This document shows, one piece after another, positions 27,161-35,767 of a stretch of 64,000 bases of DNA (the stretch's first letter is position 1; every line of letters begins with the position of its first letter). The stretch is from contig NZ_ANAC01000010.1 in the NCBI RefSeq assembly GCF_000341225.1, positions 1 to 64,000 of the forward strand, read 5' to 3'. Under the pieces are notes generated by a model. That model made no database searches and was not told the DNA's origin. It worked only from the letters and a program-made list of their open reading frames with translations. The position numbers and the translations under genes were made by a program. Source of the stretch: Nocardiopsis alba DSM 43377 (lineage in GTDB: Bacteria > Actinomycetota > Actinomycetes > Streptosporangiales > Streptosporangiaceae).

Positions 27161-27748
27161 CTAGGCGTCCACGCCGTGCGCGCGGAGCAGGGCTCCGGCC
27201 GCGTTCCGAGCGGTGGCCGCGGCGTCGGCGATCCCGGTGACGTTGCGACCGACCACGGCCCCCTCGTGGAGCATGGCGAGGGTGTCGCCCAGGGCCCCGG
27301 GGTCGGTGGCCCCGGTCTCCGCCGCCAGCTCCCGGTACAGCTCGCGGAGACGGACCTTCTGTTCCTCGGCCACGGTCCGGCCGGGGTGCTCGGGGTCGGA
27401 GAGTTCGGCGTAGGCGTTGACCATGGCGCAGCCGCGTTCGTTCTCCCGGTCCATCCACTCCCCCAACGCGTCGAAGGTGGCGAGGATCCGGGCCACGGGG
27501 TCCTCGTGCGCCTCCACCCGTGAGGTGAGGAAATCGTTCCAGCGTTCGTCGCGGCCGCGCAGGTAGGCCACCACGAGACGCTGTTTGGAGCCGAAGCGGT
27601 CGTAGATGGTCTTCTTGGTGACCCCGGCCTCCTCGGCCACCAGTTCCATACCGACCGTGTTGATGCCCCGGGTGTAGAAGAGCTCCGAAGCCACCGCCAG
27701 GACCCTGCGGGCGGCGGGGGTGAGCGGGTTCCGTTCGGTGGTGCGCAT
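27161..27748 (-). CDS. TetR-family regulator
   Basis: 195 residues. The N-terminal HTH (about 13-58) reads RVLAVASELFYTRGINTVGMELVAEEAGVTKKTIYDRFGSK in its core phrases; the C-terminal ligand half contains DALGEWMDRENERGCAMVNA. ATG with GAGGGAG upstream. It is divergent from an EamA transporter gene only 68 bases away and probably represses it through the palindrome in the gap. Its stop is nine bases from that of the convergent sulfotransferase gene. Confidence 0.9.
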   Translation of the reverse strand: MRTTERNPLTPAARRVLAVASELFYTRGINTVGMELVAEEAGVTKKTIYDRFGSKQRLVVAYLRGRDERWNDFLTSRVEAHEDPVARILATFDALGEWMDRENERGCAMVNAYAELSDPEHPGRTVAEEQKVRLRELYRELAAETGATDPGALGDTLAMLHEGAVVGRNVTGIADAAATARNAAGALLRAHGVDA

Positions 27749-27786
27749 ATCGACTCCCTCGTTGGAACGGACGACTACATTGTGAG

Positions 27787-27802
27787 TATACCGACCGGTG
27801 TG
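27787..27802. promoter_or_regulatory. TetR-type operator between tetR and eamA
   Basis: TATACCGACCGGTGTG contains the inverted repeat ACCG-N2-CGGT in the 68-base divergent gap. It overlaps the -10-like TATACC of the transporter gene, with TTGGAA at 27762 as a possible -35. Confidence 0.6.
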
Positions 27803-27816
27803 TTTACCTCGGCGGC

Positions 27817-28824
27817 ATGGAACCCATCGACACCGCGCGCCGCGTTCCGCGCCGCCTCCGCGACCCGCTCGCCCCTCTTCTGGCCGTGGGATTGGTGGTG
27901 ATGTGGAGCTCGGGTTTCGTCGGCGCCGAGCTCGGAACCCGGCACGCCCCCACGACCACGCTGCTGGCCTGGCGCTTCCTCGTCGTGGCCGCGCTCCTCG
28001 TCGCCTGGTGCCTGTGGCGGGGTGTTCGAATGGACCGCCGTGACCTGGCCCTGCACGGGACGGTGGGGCTACTCGCCCAGGCCGGCTACCTGTACGGCGT
28101 GGTGGCCGCCGCCGAGCACGGGGTCTCCGCCGGGACCAGTGCCCTGGTCGCGGCCCTGCAACCGATGGTGGCCACCGCCCTGGCCGTGCCCCTCTTGGGC
28201 GAAGCGGTCCGACGACGTCAGGCCGTGGGGCTGGTCGTGGGCCTGGGCGGGGTGGCCCTGGTGGTGGGGTCCGACCTGGTCGGCGCGGGCGCGGCCCCCT
28301 GGTGGGCGTACCTGTTGCCGCTGGGGGCGATGCTCTCCCTGGTCGCCGCCACCCTGACGGAACGGCGGACCCGGCCCGGCGGTGGTCTGATCGAGGCCTT
28401 GGCGGTGCAGTGCTCGGTGAGCGCGGTGCTGTTCGTCGGCCTGGCGACGGTCACCGGCACCCTCGCCCCTCCGGCGGATCCGGGCTTCTGGGGCGCGGTG
28501 GCCTGGGTGGTGGTGCTGTCGACCCTGGGCGGCTACGGGCTGTACTGGATCAACCTGGCGCGCAGCGGCGTCGCCCGCGTGTCGGCGCTGCTCTATCTCA
28601 CCCCTCCCACCACGATGCTGTGGACCTGGCTGATGTTCGGCGATCCGGTGAGCGCGGGCACCCTGGCGGGGTCGGGCGTGTGCCTGGCCGCGGTGTGGCT
28701 GGTCCGCTCGGGTCACCCCGGTCGCACACGCGACGCGGCCGCCGGGGAGTCCCGGCGGCCGCGTGACGAAGGAACCTCGGCGGAGCCTCTCAGTCCCGAT
28801 CCCGATCGGAGACCTCTCCGGTGA
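27817..28824 (+). CDS. EamA/DMT-family exporter
   Basis: 335 residues with ten predicted membrane helices in two EamA repeats (about 18-145 and 160-295). The first opens LAVGLVVMWSSGFVGAELG; AALQPMVATALAVPLLGEAV is the classic helix 4-5 signature, repeated as LLYLTPPTTMLWTWLMFGD in the second half. Family members export amino acids or small metabolites. Its 3' end overlaps that of the convergent RidA gene by 35 bases. Regulation by the divergent TetR protein is likely. Confidence 0.9.
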   Translation: MEPIDTARRVPRRLRDPLAPLLAVGLVVMWSSGFVGAELGTRHAPTTTLLAWRFLVVAALLVAWCLWRGVRMDRRDLALHGTVGLLAQAGYLYGVVAAAEHGVSAGTSALVAALQPMVATALAVPLLGEAVRRRQAVGLVVGLGGVALVVGSDLVGAGAAPWWAYLLPLGAMLSLVAATLTERRTRPGGGLIEALAVQCSVSAVLFVGLATVTGTLAPPADPGFWGAVAWVVVLSTLGGYGLYWINLARSGVARVSALLYLTPPTTMLWTWLMFGDPVSAGTLAGSGVCLAAVWLVRSGHPGRTRDAAAGESRRPRDEGTSAEPLSPDPDRRPLR

Positions 28825-29296
28825 AGGTGGCCTCGACCTCCTCCACCGACTCTCGTGACGCCTCCTCCGGCGCCTCTTCGATGTAGACGTCCGGGACGAC
28901 GGCGAGGCATTCCAGCTCGACCTGGGCGCCCGAGGTCAGCAGTTCGGTGACCCCCACGACCGACATCGGCGGGTAGTAGCGGCCCATATGGCGCCGGTAG
29001 ATCGACCCCAGGGTGTTGAGGTTGATCCGGTAGACGCCGATGGAGGTCGTGTACACGCGCATGCTCACCACGTGCGTCGGTTCGGCCTTGGCCGCCCGCA
29101 GCGCCTCCACCATGTTGGCCAGTGCCTGGTCGAACTGTTGGACCAAGGAGTCACCGGTGAGCACACCGTCCATACGGCGCGAGGTCTGGCCTCCTATGTA
29201 CACCGTGCGCCCGGGGGTGACCACGAGCGCGTGCGAGTAACCGATGGGGTCGGAGAGACTGAGCGGATTGACGATCTCATGCGGAGTGCGGTCCAT
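28790..29296 (-). CDS. RidA/YjgF-family protein
   Basis: 168 residues. The trimeric RidA fold is indicated by YSHALVVTPGRTVYIGGQTS, the middle helix QFDQALANMVEALRAAKAEP, and PPMSVVGVTELLTSGAQVELECLAV. In place of the catalytic R of true enamine/imine deaminases near the final motif this protein has no obvious matching Arg, so it may belong to a non-RidA YjgF subgroup. The last 30 residues are an acidic Glu/Asp-rich tail. Confidence 0.82.
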   Translation of the reverse strand: MDRTPHEIVNPLSLSDPIGYSHALVVTPGRTVYIGGQTSRRMDGVLTGDSLVQQFDQALANMVEALRAAKAEPTHVVSMRVYTTSIGVYRINLNTLGSIYRRHMGRYYPPMSVVGVTELLTSGAQVELECLAVVPDVYIEEAPEEASRESVEEVEATFTGEVSDRDRD

Positions 29297-29376
29297 CAGC
29301 GGCCCTTCCCTGTCGATGGGCGCTCACCTCGGTGCCCCTGGAGGGGGATCATCAGGTGTGCGGCTACGATGAGCGC

Positions 29377-29532
29377 ATGTTCTCTTTCGTGCTGTCCGTC
29401 CTGGCCCTGACCGTCGTGGTCGGGATCTTCCTCTCGATCTTCATCGGCGGCGCGGTGTACGTCGCCCGTACCCGCCGCAACGGCACCGAGGCCATGCTCA
29501 CCGGCGCCCGCAGGTTCCGCGAGCTCCGCTAG
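29377..29532 (+). CDS. Small single-pass membrane protein
   Basis: 51 residues from the ATG at 29377: one hydrophobic helix (FSFVLSVLALTVVVGIFLSI) followed by a basic cytoplasmic tail (ARTRRNG...RRFRELR). TACGAT at 29365-29370 lies six bases before the ATG, suggesting a leaderless transcript. Function unknown. Confidence 0.55.
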   Translation: MFSFVLSVLALTVVVGIFLSIFIGGAVYVARTRRNGTEAMLTGARRFRELR

Positions 29533-29557
29533 CCTCTGGCCTCCGTGCCGTCCCGGC

Positions 29558-30382
29558 TCACTCGTCGAAGGTGTCGGGATCGGGCCCGAAGCGGTGCCCC
29601 TCGTCGAGTCCGTCGATCCGGCCCATCTCCTCGTCCGAGAGCTCGAAGTCGAAGATCTCGAAGTTGGTCCGGATGCGCTCCGGGGTCACCGACTTGGGGA
29701 TGGCCACGTTGCCGAGCTGCATGTGCCAGCGCAGTATGACCTGTGCCGGGGTCTTCTCGTGCTCCTCGGCGATCTCGACGATCACGTCCTCGTCCAGGAG
29801 TCGCCCCTGCCCCAAGGGGCTCCACGCCTCGGTCACGATGTTGTGCGCGGCGTCGAACTCGCGCATGTCCTTCTGCGCGAGTCGGGGATGCATCTCGATC
29901 TGGTTGACCATGGGGGCGATCCCGCCCTCCTCCATGACCCGCTCCAGATGCGTGGGCTGGAAGTTGCAGACACCGATGGCGCGTGCGCGTCCTTCGGCGT
30001 ACAGGCGTTCCAGCGCCTTCCAGGTGGAGACGTACAGATCGCGCCGGGGCAGCGGCCAGTGCACGAGGTAGAGGTCGATGACCTCCAGACCGAGCCGTTC
30101 CAGTGAGGCGTCGAAGGCGCGCAGGGTCGAGTCGTAACCCTGATCGGGGTTGGCGAGCTTGGTGGTGACGAACATGTCGCCGCGTTCCAGCCCCGAACGG
30201 CGCAGGGCCTCGCCCACCCCCTTCTCGTTGCCGTAGGCGGCCGCGGTGTCGATGCTGCGGTAGCCGGCGGCGAACGCCTCCAGGACGACCTCGGTCACGG
30301 ACTCCTCGGGCACCTTCCACACGCCGAAGCCCAGTTGCGGCATCCGGAGCCCGTTGTTCAGTGTGATGTCGGGAACCGTCAT
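29558..30382 (-). CDS. Aldo/keto reductase (2,5-diketo-gluconate reductase type)
   Basis: 274 residues from ATG 30382, preceded by GGGGAAGAGG. The catalytic tetrad is visible: Asp and Tyr in SIDTAAAYGNEKGVG, Lys in FVTTKLANPD, His in LVHWPLP. NADPH-site residues appear in IPKSVTPERIRTNFEIFDF. It starts with DITLNNGLRMPQLGFGVW, the hallmark of the AKR5 group of small-aldehyde and keto-acid reductases. The physiological substrate is unknown. Upstream lies a 409-base gap without genes. Confidence 0.92.
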   Translation of the reverse strand: MTVPDITLNNGLRMPQLGFGVWKVPEESVTEVVLEAFAAGYRSIDTAAAYGNEKGVGEALRRSGLERGDMFVTTKLANPDQGYDSTLRAFDASLERLGLEVIDLYLVHWPLPRRDLYVSTWKALERLYAEGRARAIGVCNFQPTHLERVMEEGGIAPMVNQIEMHPRLAQKDMREFDAAHNIVTEAWSPLGQGRLLDEDVIVEIAEEHEKTPAQVILRWHMQLGNVAIPKSVTPERIRTNFEIFDFELSDEEMGRIDGLDEGHRFGPDPDTFDE

Positions 30383-30791
30383 CGTCCTCTTCCCCCGCCG
30401 GACCCGACCGGCCCGTCGCTTTCGTCTCGTCTTCCCCCTGGTGCGGCCTTGGTGACCGCTGTGCGCATACTGCCATGTCGGAGCGGGTCCGGACTTGAGG
30501 CTGCGCCGCTGTTGTGCGGGCTTTTCACCCTGTTGACCCTCATCGACCATCGCCCTCGGCCTCCCCGCGCTCCGGCGGGAAGGGCTCTCCCCCACCCCTC
30601 ACGCACCTCTGTTCGCTCTGGGCGAACACCCTTCCTTCGAGTGCGGCCCTCGCCCCGCGTTCCGCCTCCAGGGCAAAGCCTTGCCCCGGTATGGGGTGGG
30701 TTTTCTCTTGCGACAACGGTCGGTGTTCGAGACTGACAGGCGGAGCACCTTGGCGCCCGCTCCACGCCGATTTCAGAGGGGGAATCCAGCC
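30383..30791. other. Divergent gap (409 bp) between aldo/keto reductase and dps
   Basis: No gene is supported; the many short frames have no ribosome site or recognisable content. It should hold the promoters of the aldo/keto reductase and dps. TTGCGA near 30712 is a possible -35 for dps, without a convincing -10. Confidence 0.4.
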
Positions 30792-31388
30792 GTGACGACC
30801 GCCGATCAGCGCGCGAAGCAGACTCCGAAGCCCCGCAGCAGCCAGCCGTGGCTCCACCAGAGGGGTGAGGAGATCCAGCAGTTCGGGACGGTACGCCAGT
30901 TCCCGATCGGTCTGTCCTACGACGCGCGGATGTACTCGTGTCAGCGGCTCAACCAGGTGCTGTGCGACACCCGTATCCTGCACGACCTCTACAAGAAGCA
31001 CCACTGGCTGATGCGCGGCCAGACCTTCTACCAGCTGCATCTGCTCATGGACAAGCACGCCGACGAGCAGCTCGCCCTCATCGACACGATCGCCGAACGC
31101 GTCCAGACGCTGGGCGGTGTCGCGGTGGGCGACCCCAGACACGTCGCGGAGATCACCGCCATCCCGAGGCCGCCCAACGGTGTCGAGGAGGTCCCGGCCA
31201 TGCTCTCCCGTCTGCTGGAGGCGCACGAGACCATCCTGGAGGACAGCCACGACGCCGCGGCCCGCGTCCAGGAGATGGGCGACGACGGCACCAACGACGT
31301 CCTGGTCTCGGACGTGATCCGGACCAACGAGCTGGAGGCCTGGTTCGTGGCCGAGCACCTGGTGGACACGCCGCTGGTGCGCAGCTGA
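30792..31388 (+). CDS. dps: Dps-family ferritin-like DNA/iron protein
   Basis: 198 residues from GTG 30792, which follows GAGGGGG; an upstream extension has no site. The four-helix bundle includes the intersubunit ferroxidase ligands in LYKKHHWLMRGQTFYQLHLLMDKHADEQLALID (read as separate phrases YKKHHW, FYQLH, DKHADEQ). The N-terminal tail of about 45 residues is Lys/Arg/Gln-rich, as in Dps proteins that bind DNA. It protects DNA by oxidising iron with peroxide and storing it. Confidence 0.9.
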   Translation: MTTADQRAKQTPKPRSSQPWLHQRGEEIQQFGTVRQFPIGLSYDARMYSCQRLNQVLCDTRILHDLYKKHHWLMRGQTFYQLHLLMDKHADEQLALIDTIAERVQTLGGVAVGDPRHVAEITAIPRPPNGVEEVPAMLSRLLEAHETILEDSHDAAARVQEMGDDGTNDVLVSDVIRTNELEAWFVAEHLVDTPLVRS

Positions 31389-31612
31389 ATCGAACCCGTC
31401 GAGGGGCCGGTCGCCGTGGGGCGGCCGGCCCCTCGGCCGTCCACCTCCATCACGGTCCGGAACCGGACAGGATCCGGAGGTGTCAGGGCCGACGAGGGGG
31501 TACGTAGACGATCACCGAGCGTGCCGTTCGAGGTCCCCGGTCCCGGCGGCCGCCCCTCCGAACGTCCCGGACGGGGACCGGTACCGAACTCCCGACCCCC
31601 GGAGGTATCGAC

Positions 31613-32773
31613 GTGACCGCTTCCATCGCTCTGCCCCGCGTGATGCGCGTGGGTGCCGGGGCCTCGGCCGAACTGGCCGAGGTCCTGAAGTCCTTCGACC
31701 TGTCCCGCCCCCTCGTCGTGACCGACCCCTTCGTCGCCGAGCAGCCCTTCTTCCACGGCATCCTGCGAGAGCTACGCGATTCGGGGCTCTCCCCCGGAGT
31801 CTTCTCCGAGACCGTGCCCGACCCCACCACGGAGGTGGTGGAGCACGGGGTGCGCGTATTGCGGGAGGGCGACTTCGACTGTCTGGTGGGTGTGGGCGGA
31901 GGCAGCCCCATCGACACCGCCAAGGCCATCGCCCTGGTGGGAGCGCACGGAGGCCGGATGCGCGACTACAAGGCCCCCGTGGTCACCGACACCCCGGCTC
32001 TACCGGTGGTGGCGGTTCCGACCACGGCCGGTAGCGGGTCGGAGTCGACCCGCTACAGCATCATCATCGACACGGAGACGGACGAGAAGATGCTGTGCGC
32101 GGGCGCCGCCCTGCTCCCGCGCGCGGCGTTGGTGGACTTCGAACTCACCCTGGGCATGCCGCCCAGGTTGACCGCCGATACGGGGATCGACGCCCTCACC
32201 CACGCGATCGAGGCGTACGTGAGCAGGCGGGCCAACCCGATCTCGGACGGCCTGGCCCGCGAGGCGATGCGCCTCCTCTTCGCCCACCTGCGATCGGCCT
32301 ACGCCGACCCGGACGACCGGGTGGCCAGGGAGGCCGTCATGGCCGGCGCCACCCAGGCGGGGTTGGCCTTCTCCAACTCCAGCGTCGCCCTGGTCCACGG
32401 GATGAGCAGGCCGATCGGCGCCCGGTTCAAGGTGGCGCACGGGCTGTCCAACGCCATGCTCCTGCCGGCGGTCACCGAGTTCTCGGTGCCCTCCGCCCCC
32501 GAGCGCTACGCCGACTGCGCCCGGGCGATGGGGATGGCGGCTCACGACAGTGGTGTCGGCGAGGCCACCAGGGCCCTGGTGTGGGAACTGCGACTGCTCA
32601 ACGAGGAGTTGGACGTGCCCACCCCGTACGGGTACGGGATCGACGCCGACGAATGGTGGGAGGCGGCCCCGACGATGGCGGAACAGGCCTTGGCCTCGGG
32701 CTCTCCGGGGAACAACCCCCGGGTGCCCACCGCCGAGGAGATCGTGCGTCTGTACCAGGTCGTCTACGGCTAG
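31613..32773 (+). CDS. Iron-containing (group III) alcohol dehydrogenase
   Basis: 386 residues, GTG start with GGAGG nine bases upstream. VGVGGGSPIDTAKAIAL is the NAD phosphate site; the metal is bound by Asp and His in TGIDALTHAIEAYVS and by His in VALVHGMSRPIGA and FKVAHGLSNAMLLP. The family oxidises or forms small alcohols, 1,3-propanediol or lactaldehyde. It is monocistronic and ends at a strong terminator facing the ssu genes. Confidence 0.92.
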   Translation: MTASIALPRVMRVGAGASAELAEVLKSFDLSRPLVVTDPFVAEQPFFHGILRELRDSGLSPGVFSETVPDPTTEVVEHGVRVLREGDFDCLVGVGGGSPIDTAKAIALVGAHGGRMRDYKAPVVTDTPALPVVAVPTTAGSGSESTRYSIIIDTETDEKMLCAGAALLPRAALVDFELTLGMPPRLTADTGIDALTHAIEAYVSRRANPISDGLAREAMRLLFAHLRSAYADPDDRVAREAVMAGATQAGLAFSNSSVALVHGMSRPIGARFKVAHGLSNAMLLPAVTEFSVPSAPERYADCARAMGMAAHDSGVGEATRALVWELRLLNEELDVPTPYGYGIDADEWWEAAPTMAEQALASGSPGNNPRVPTAEEIVRLYQVVYG

Positions 32774-32784
32774 GTCGGACACCG

Positions 32785-32826
32785 CGAGGCCCTCCACCGA
32801 CGCGTCCGTGTCGGTGGAGGGCCTCG
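32785..32826. terminator. Bidirectional terminator hairpin
   Basis: Perfect 17-base stem (32785-32801 and 32810-32826, core GGCCCTCCACCGAC) with an eight-base loop between the convergent alcohol dehydrogenase and ssuC genes. Confidence 0.75.
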
Positions 32827-32919
32827 TGTCCTCAGGGGCGGCCCACCGGCAGCGACGGCCTCGGCCGGACAGGGGAACGGGGTCGTGGGCCCCTGCGCCA
32901 CGACCCCGTCACCCCTCTT

Positions 32920-33792
32920 CTAGCGGGTGATGCCCCACCTGCGGCGCAGGGAGCGGTCGGCCCAGTTGAAGAACACGTCGATCACGATGCCGATCGCCAA
33001 CACGATGATGATGTAGCTGAGAAGCCGCTCGGCGTCGTTGAGCTGGCGCGCCTGGCTCAACGCCCAACCGATCGAGTTCTGCTGATTGATGATGACCAGC
33101 AGCTCACCGGCCATCAGGGAACGCCAGGCGAACGCCCAGCCCTGTTTGAGTCCGGTGACGAACATCGGCAGCGCCGCCGGGATGATCAGCAGGCGGTAGC
33201 GCTGCACTCCGCGCAGCCCCATCACCTGGCCGGCCCGCAACAGCGACGGGGAGACGTAGTCGATCCCCGAGGTCAGACCGCCCGCGATCGAGGGGGCCGC
33301 GCCCAGGACGATCACGAACATGATGGCCGACTCGCTGATGCCGTACAGCAGCATCGCGAACGGGAACCACACGATCGACGGCATGGTCTGTAGGCCGGTG
33401 ATCAACGACCCGATGGCCACCCGCAGCGGTTTGAACTGCGAGACCGCCAACCCGATGACCACGCCCACCGCCAGGGCCAGGGCGAAGCCGATGAAGGCCC
33501 GCCGCATGGTGACCCGCACGGCCTCCCAGAACTCGGGGGTGGTGATCTCGTGGAAGAGCGTGGGCAGGACCCGGTCCGGCCCGGGGAAGACCCATTCGGA
33601 GCGCCAGCCGCTCCACACCACGGCCTGCCAGGCCAGGAGCACCAGGGCCACGGCCGCGAGCTTGGGCCAGGTGGCCGCCCAGATCCCCCGCGCCACCTCG
33701 GCCGGGCCGCGCTCGGCGGTACCGCGCCGGGGCTGGAGTTCGAGGGCGTCCAGGCCTTGGACGGCGCTGTCCTTCGTCGACGTCTCAGGCAT
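32920..33792 (-). CDS. ssuC: ABC transporter permease, SsuC/TauC type
   Basis: 290 residues, about six membrane helices. The cytoplasmic coupling loop contains LGAAPSIAGGLTSGIDYVSPSLLRAGQVMGL followed by RLLIIPAALPMFVTGLKQGWAFAWRSLMAGE, the EAA-type region of sulfonate/nitrate/taurine permeases. It pairs with the SsuB ATPase, which overlaps its start by eight bases, and is the last gene of the unit that begins at the 35664-35692 promoter. Substrate is inferred from the nearby sulfonate monooxygenase genes. Confidence 0.9.
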   Translation of the reverse strand: MPETSTKDSAVQGLDALELQPRRGTAERGPAEVARGIWAATWPKLAAVALVLLAWQAVVWSGWRSEWVFPGPDRVLPTLFHEITTPEFWEAVRVTMRRAFIGFALALAVGVVIGLAVSQFKPLRVAIGSLITGLQTMPSIVWFPFAMLLYGISESAIMFVIVLGAAPSIAGGLTSGIDYVSPSLLRAGQVMGLRGVQRYRLLIIPAALPMFVTGLKQGWAFAWRSLMAGELLVIINQQNSIGWALSQARQLNDAERLLSYIIIVLAIGIVIDVFFNWADRSLRRRWGITR

Positions 33793-34555
33793 GACGGGAG
33801 ACCTCCTCGCGGAGTCGGTCGGTGATGGTGGCGGCCTGCTCGGCGATCTGGACCGAGTCGATACGGCGCGGACGCTCGCCCTCCACCTCGAACTCGGCGA
33901 TGACCCGGCCGGGTCGACTGGACAGCAGGACCACCCGGTCGCCCAGACGCACCGCCTCGCGCACGTTGTGGGTGACGAACATGACGGTCAGCGACCGCTC
34001 CCGCCAGATCCGCTCCAGCTCGTCGTGGAGGATGTCGCGGGTCATGGCGTCCAGGGCGCCGAAGGGCTCGTCCATGAGCAGGACGTCGGCGTCCTGGGCC
34101 AAGGCCCGGGCCAGGGCGACCCGCTGACGCATGCCGCCGGAGAGCTCGTGGGGGCGCTTGCGTTCGAAACCGGTCAGGCGCACCAGGTCCAGGAGTTCGG
34201 CCACACGACGCGCGCGTTCGGCCCTGGGCACCTTGTTGACCTTCATGGGGACCTCGATGTTGGCCCCCACGGTGAGCCAGGGGAAGAGCGCGGCCTCCTG
34301 GAACATCATGGCGACCCGGTGGTCGCCGACCTCCACGCTGCCGCCGGTGGGCTGTTCCAGCCCGGCCACGAGCGAGAGGAGGGTGCTCTTGCCGCATCCG
34401 GAGGCGCCCAGGATGGCGAGGAACTCGCCGGTGCGGATCTCGATGGACATGCCGTCGATGGCGGTGACGGCACCCGCGCCGCGTCCGAACACCTTGGTGA
34501 TGTCGTCGATCCGCACGGCGTTGGTGCCGGTGGGGCTCTCGGTGATGGTGCTCAT
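33785..34555 (-). CDS. ssuB: ABC transporter ATP-binding protein, SsuB/TauB type
   Basis: 256 residues from ATG 34555. Walker A GASGCGKST, Q-loop MMFQEAALFPWLTV, signature LSGGMRQRVALARAL, Walker B VLLMDEPFGALD and the H-loop FVTHNVREAV are all intact. FGALDAMTR and the Q-loop phrase are typical of the nitrate/sulfonate/taurine ATPases. It starts seven bases after the first SsuA gene ends, so translation is probably coupled. Confidence 0.92.
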   Translation of the reverse strand: MSTITESPTGTNAVRIDDITKVFGRGAGAVTAIDGMSIEIRTGEFLAILGASGCGKSTLLSLVAGLEQPTGGSVEVGDHRVAMMFQEAALFPWLTVGANIEVPMKVNKVPRAERARRVAELLDLVRLTGFERKRPHELSGGMRQRVALARALAQDADVLLMDEPFGALDAMTRDILHDELERIWRERSLTVMFVTHNVREAVRLGDRVVLLSSRPGRVIAEFEVEGERPRRIDSVQIAEQAATITDRLREEVSRHA

Positions 34556-34562
34556 GGTGCCC

Positions 34563-35621
34563 TTACCCTTCCAACCCGACGACCGGCTCGCGTCCGGCCT
34601 CGGCCAGGACGTCGTTGAGCGGGTCGAGTGCGTAGATTCCGGTGAGGTCGACGGGGTCCAGAAGACCGATCGCCTCCGCCTGCTCGGCCTGGGTGAGCAG
34701 TGAGGGGACGATGGGGTCGACGGTGAACGCGACGTTGTCGAAGGCCGTGGCGGTGATCTCGGGGTCGAGCGTGCCGCCGGTGAGGTCCTCCAGGTGGAGA
34801 CGGGTGGTCTCGGCCGCCCCCTCCGGAGCGTCGTCGATGCGGTCGACGGATTCGACATGGCCGCGCAGCAGGTCCGCCACGGTCTCGGGGTTGTTCTCCA
34901 GGTAGTCGGCGTTGACCACGAGGAGGGTGGTGACGTACATGCCGTCCGTCTCCTCCCACAGGTCGGGCTCGTCGATGAGCAGGTGGGCGTCGTCCTGGGC
35001 GAGGATCCGGCTCAGGTGCGGTTCGGGGATCCAGGCCCCGTCGATCTCGCCGAGTTCGAAGGCGTCGACGGTGTCGGGGTTGTCCTGGGGGATGATCGAC
35101 AGGTCGCCCCCACCGGCGGTGTCGACCTCCCACCCCTGTTCCCGGGCGAACCAGCGCAACGCCACGTCCTGGGTGCCTCCGAGCATCGGGGTGGAGAAGG
35201 TGTGGCCGGGCAGATCGTCGATGGTCTCGATGTCGTCCCGGACCACGAGTCCGCTCCCCTGGGCGGCGGCACCGGCGATGATGTGCAGGGCCTCCCCTCC
35301 GGACTGGGACCAGCCGTTGACGGCCGGGTTGGGACCGAGGAAGGCCGCGTCGATCTCCCCGGAGAAGAGCGCGTTGACCGCGTCGGGACCGTTGTGGAAG
35401 GTCCTGGTATCGAAGTCGACGTCTCCGAGGGCCTCTTCGTAGAGGCCGTCCTCGACACCGATCAGCGCCGGCGCGTGGGTGATGTTCGGGAAGTAGCCGA
35501 GGGTGAGGGAGGAGCCGTCGGCGTCCACCCCGTTCCCCTCTCCCGCGCAGCCGGTGGCGGCCAGGCTCAGAGCCAGGGCGGCGGCCACGAGGGTTCTCGG
35601 CGGGGGTGGGGAGACACGCAT
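34563..35621 (-). CDS. ssuA: Sulfonate-type ABC substrate-binding lipoprotein (copy 1)
   Basis: 352 residues. Lipoprotein signal with the lipobox LAATGC (Cys about 25). The mature protein opens LTLGYFPNITHAPALIGVEDG, then FSGEIDAAFLGPNPAVNGW and DIETIDDLPGHTFSTPMLGG, the SsuA/TauA/NrtA pattern of periplasmic-type type-II binding proteins. It is the first gene of the SBP-ATPase-permease unit. A close paralogue lies directly upstream with an almost identical promoter. Aliphatic sulfonate is the likely ligand; taurine and sulfate esters are alternatives. Confidence 0.88.
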   Translation of the reverse strand: MRVSPPPPRTLVAAALALSLAATGCAGEGNGVDADGSSLTLGYFPNITHAPALIGVEDGLYEEALGDVDFDTRTFHNGPDAVNALFSGEIDAAFLGPNPAVNGWSQSGGEALHIIAGAAAQGSGLVVRDDIETIDDLPGHTFSTPMLGGTQDVALRWFAREQGWEVDTAGGGDLSIIPQDNPDTVDAFELGEIDGAWIPEPHLSRILAQDDAHLLIDEPDLWEETDGMYVTTLLVVNADYLENNPETVADLLRGHVESVDRIDDAPEGAAETTRLHLEDLTGGTLDPEITATAFDNVAFTVDPIVPSLLTQAEQAEAIGLLDPVDLTGIYALDPLNDVLAEAGREPVVGLEG

Positions 35622-35663
35622 GTCAGGGGTCCTTATCGGGGGTGTCTGTGGTGGGACGGGAAA

Positions 35664-35692
35664 ACTCTACTTAAGAAGTAGGTTTTGTGGAA
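35664..35692 (-). promoter_or_regulatory. ssuA-1 promoter with sulfur-box palindrome
   Basis: On the minus strand TTCCAC (35692-35687) and TAGAGT (35669-35664) are 17 bases apart. The palindrome CTACTTAAGAAGTAG (35667-35681) fills the spacer and overlaps the -10, a repressor-type layout. Confidence 0.65.
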
Positions 35693-35767
35693 GCACCGCC
35701 ACGACAATTCCCCACTGAAAAGGTCCGATAAGGGGGGATACACCCCGCCCGACCGGACCCCCGCCCC

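Noticed and set aside
31386-31400. T-loop-like AATCGAACCCG, possible minus-strand tRNA
   Set aside because: Flanking bases do not form a T-arm or acceptor stem, and it overlaps the dps stop.
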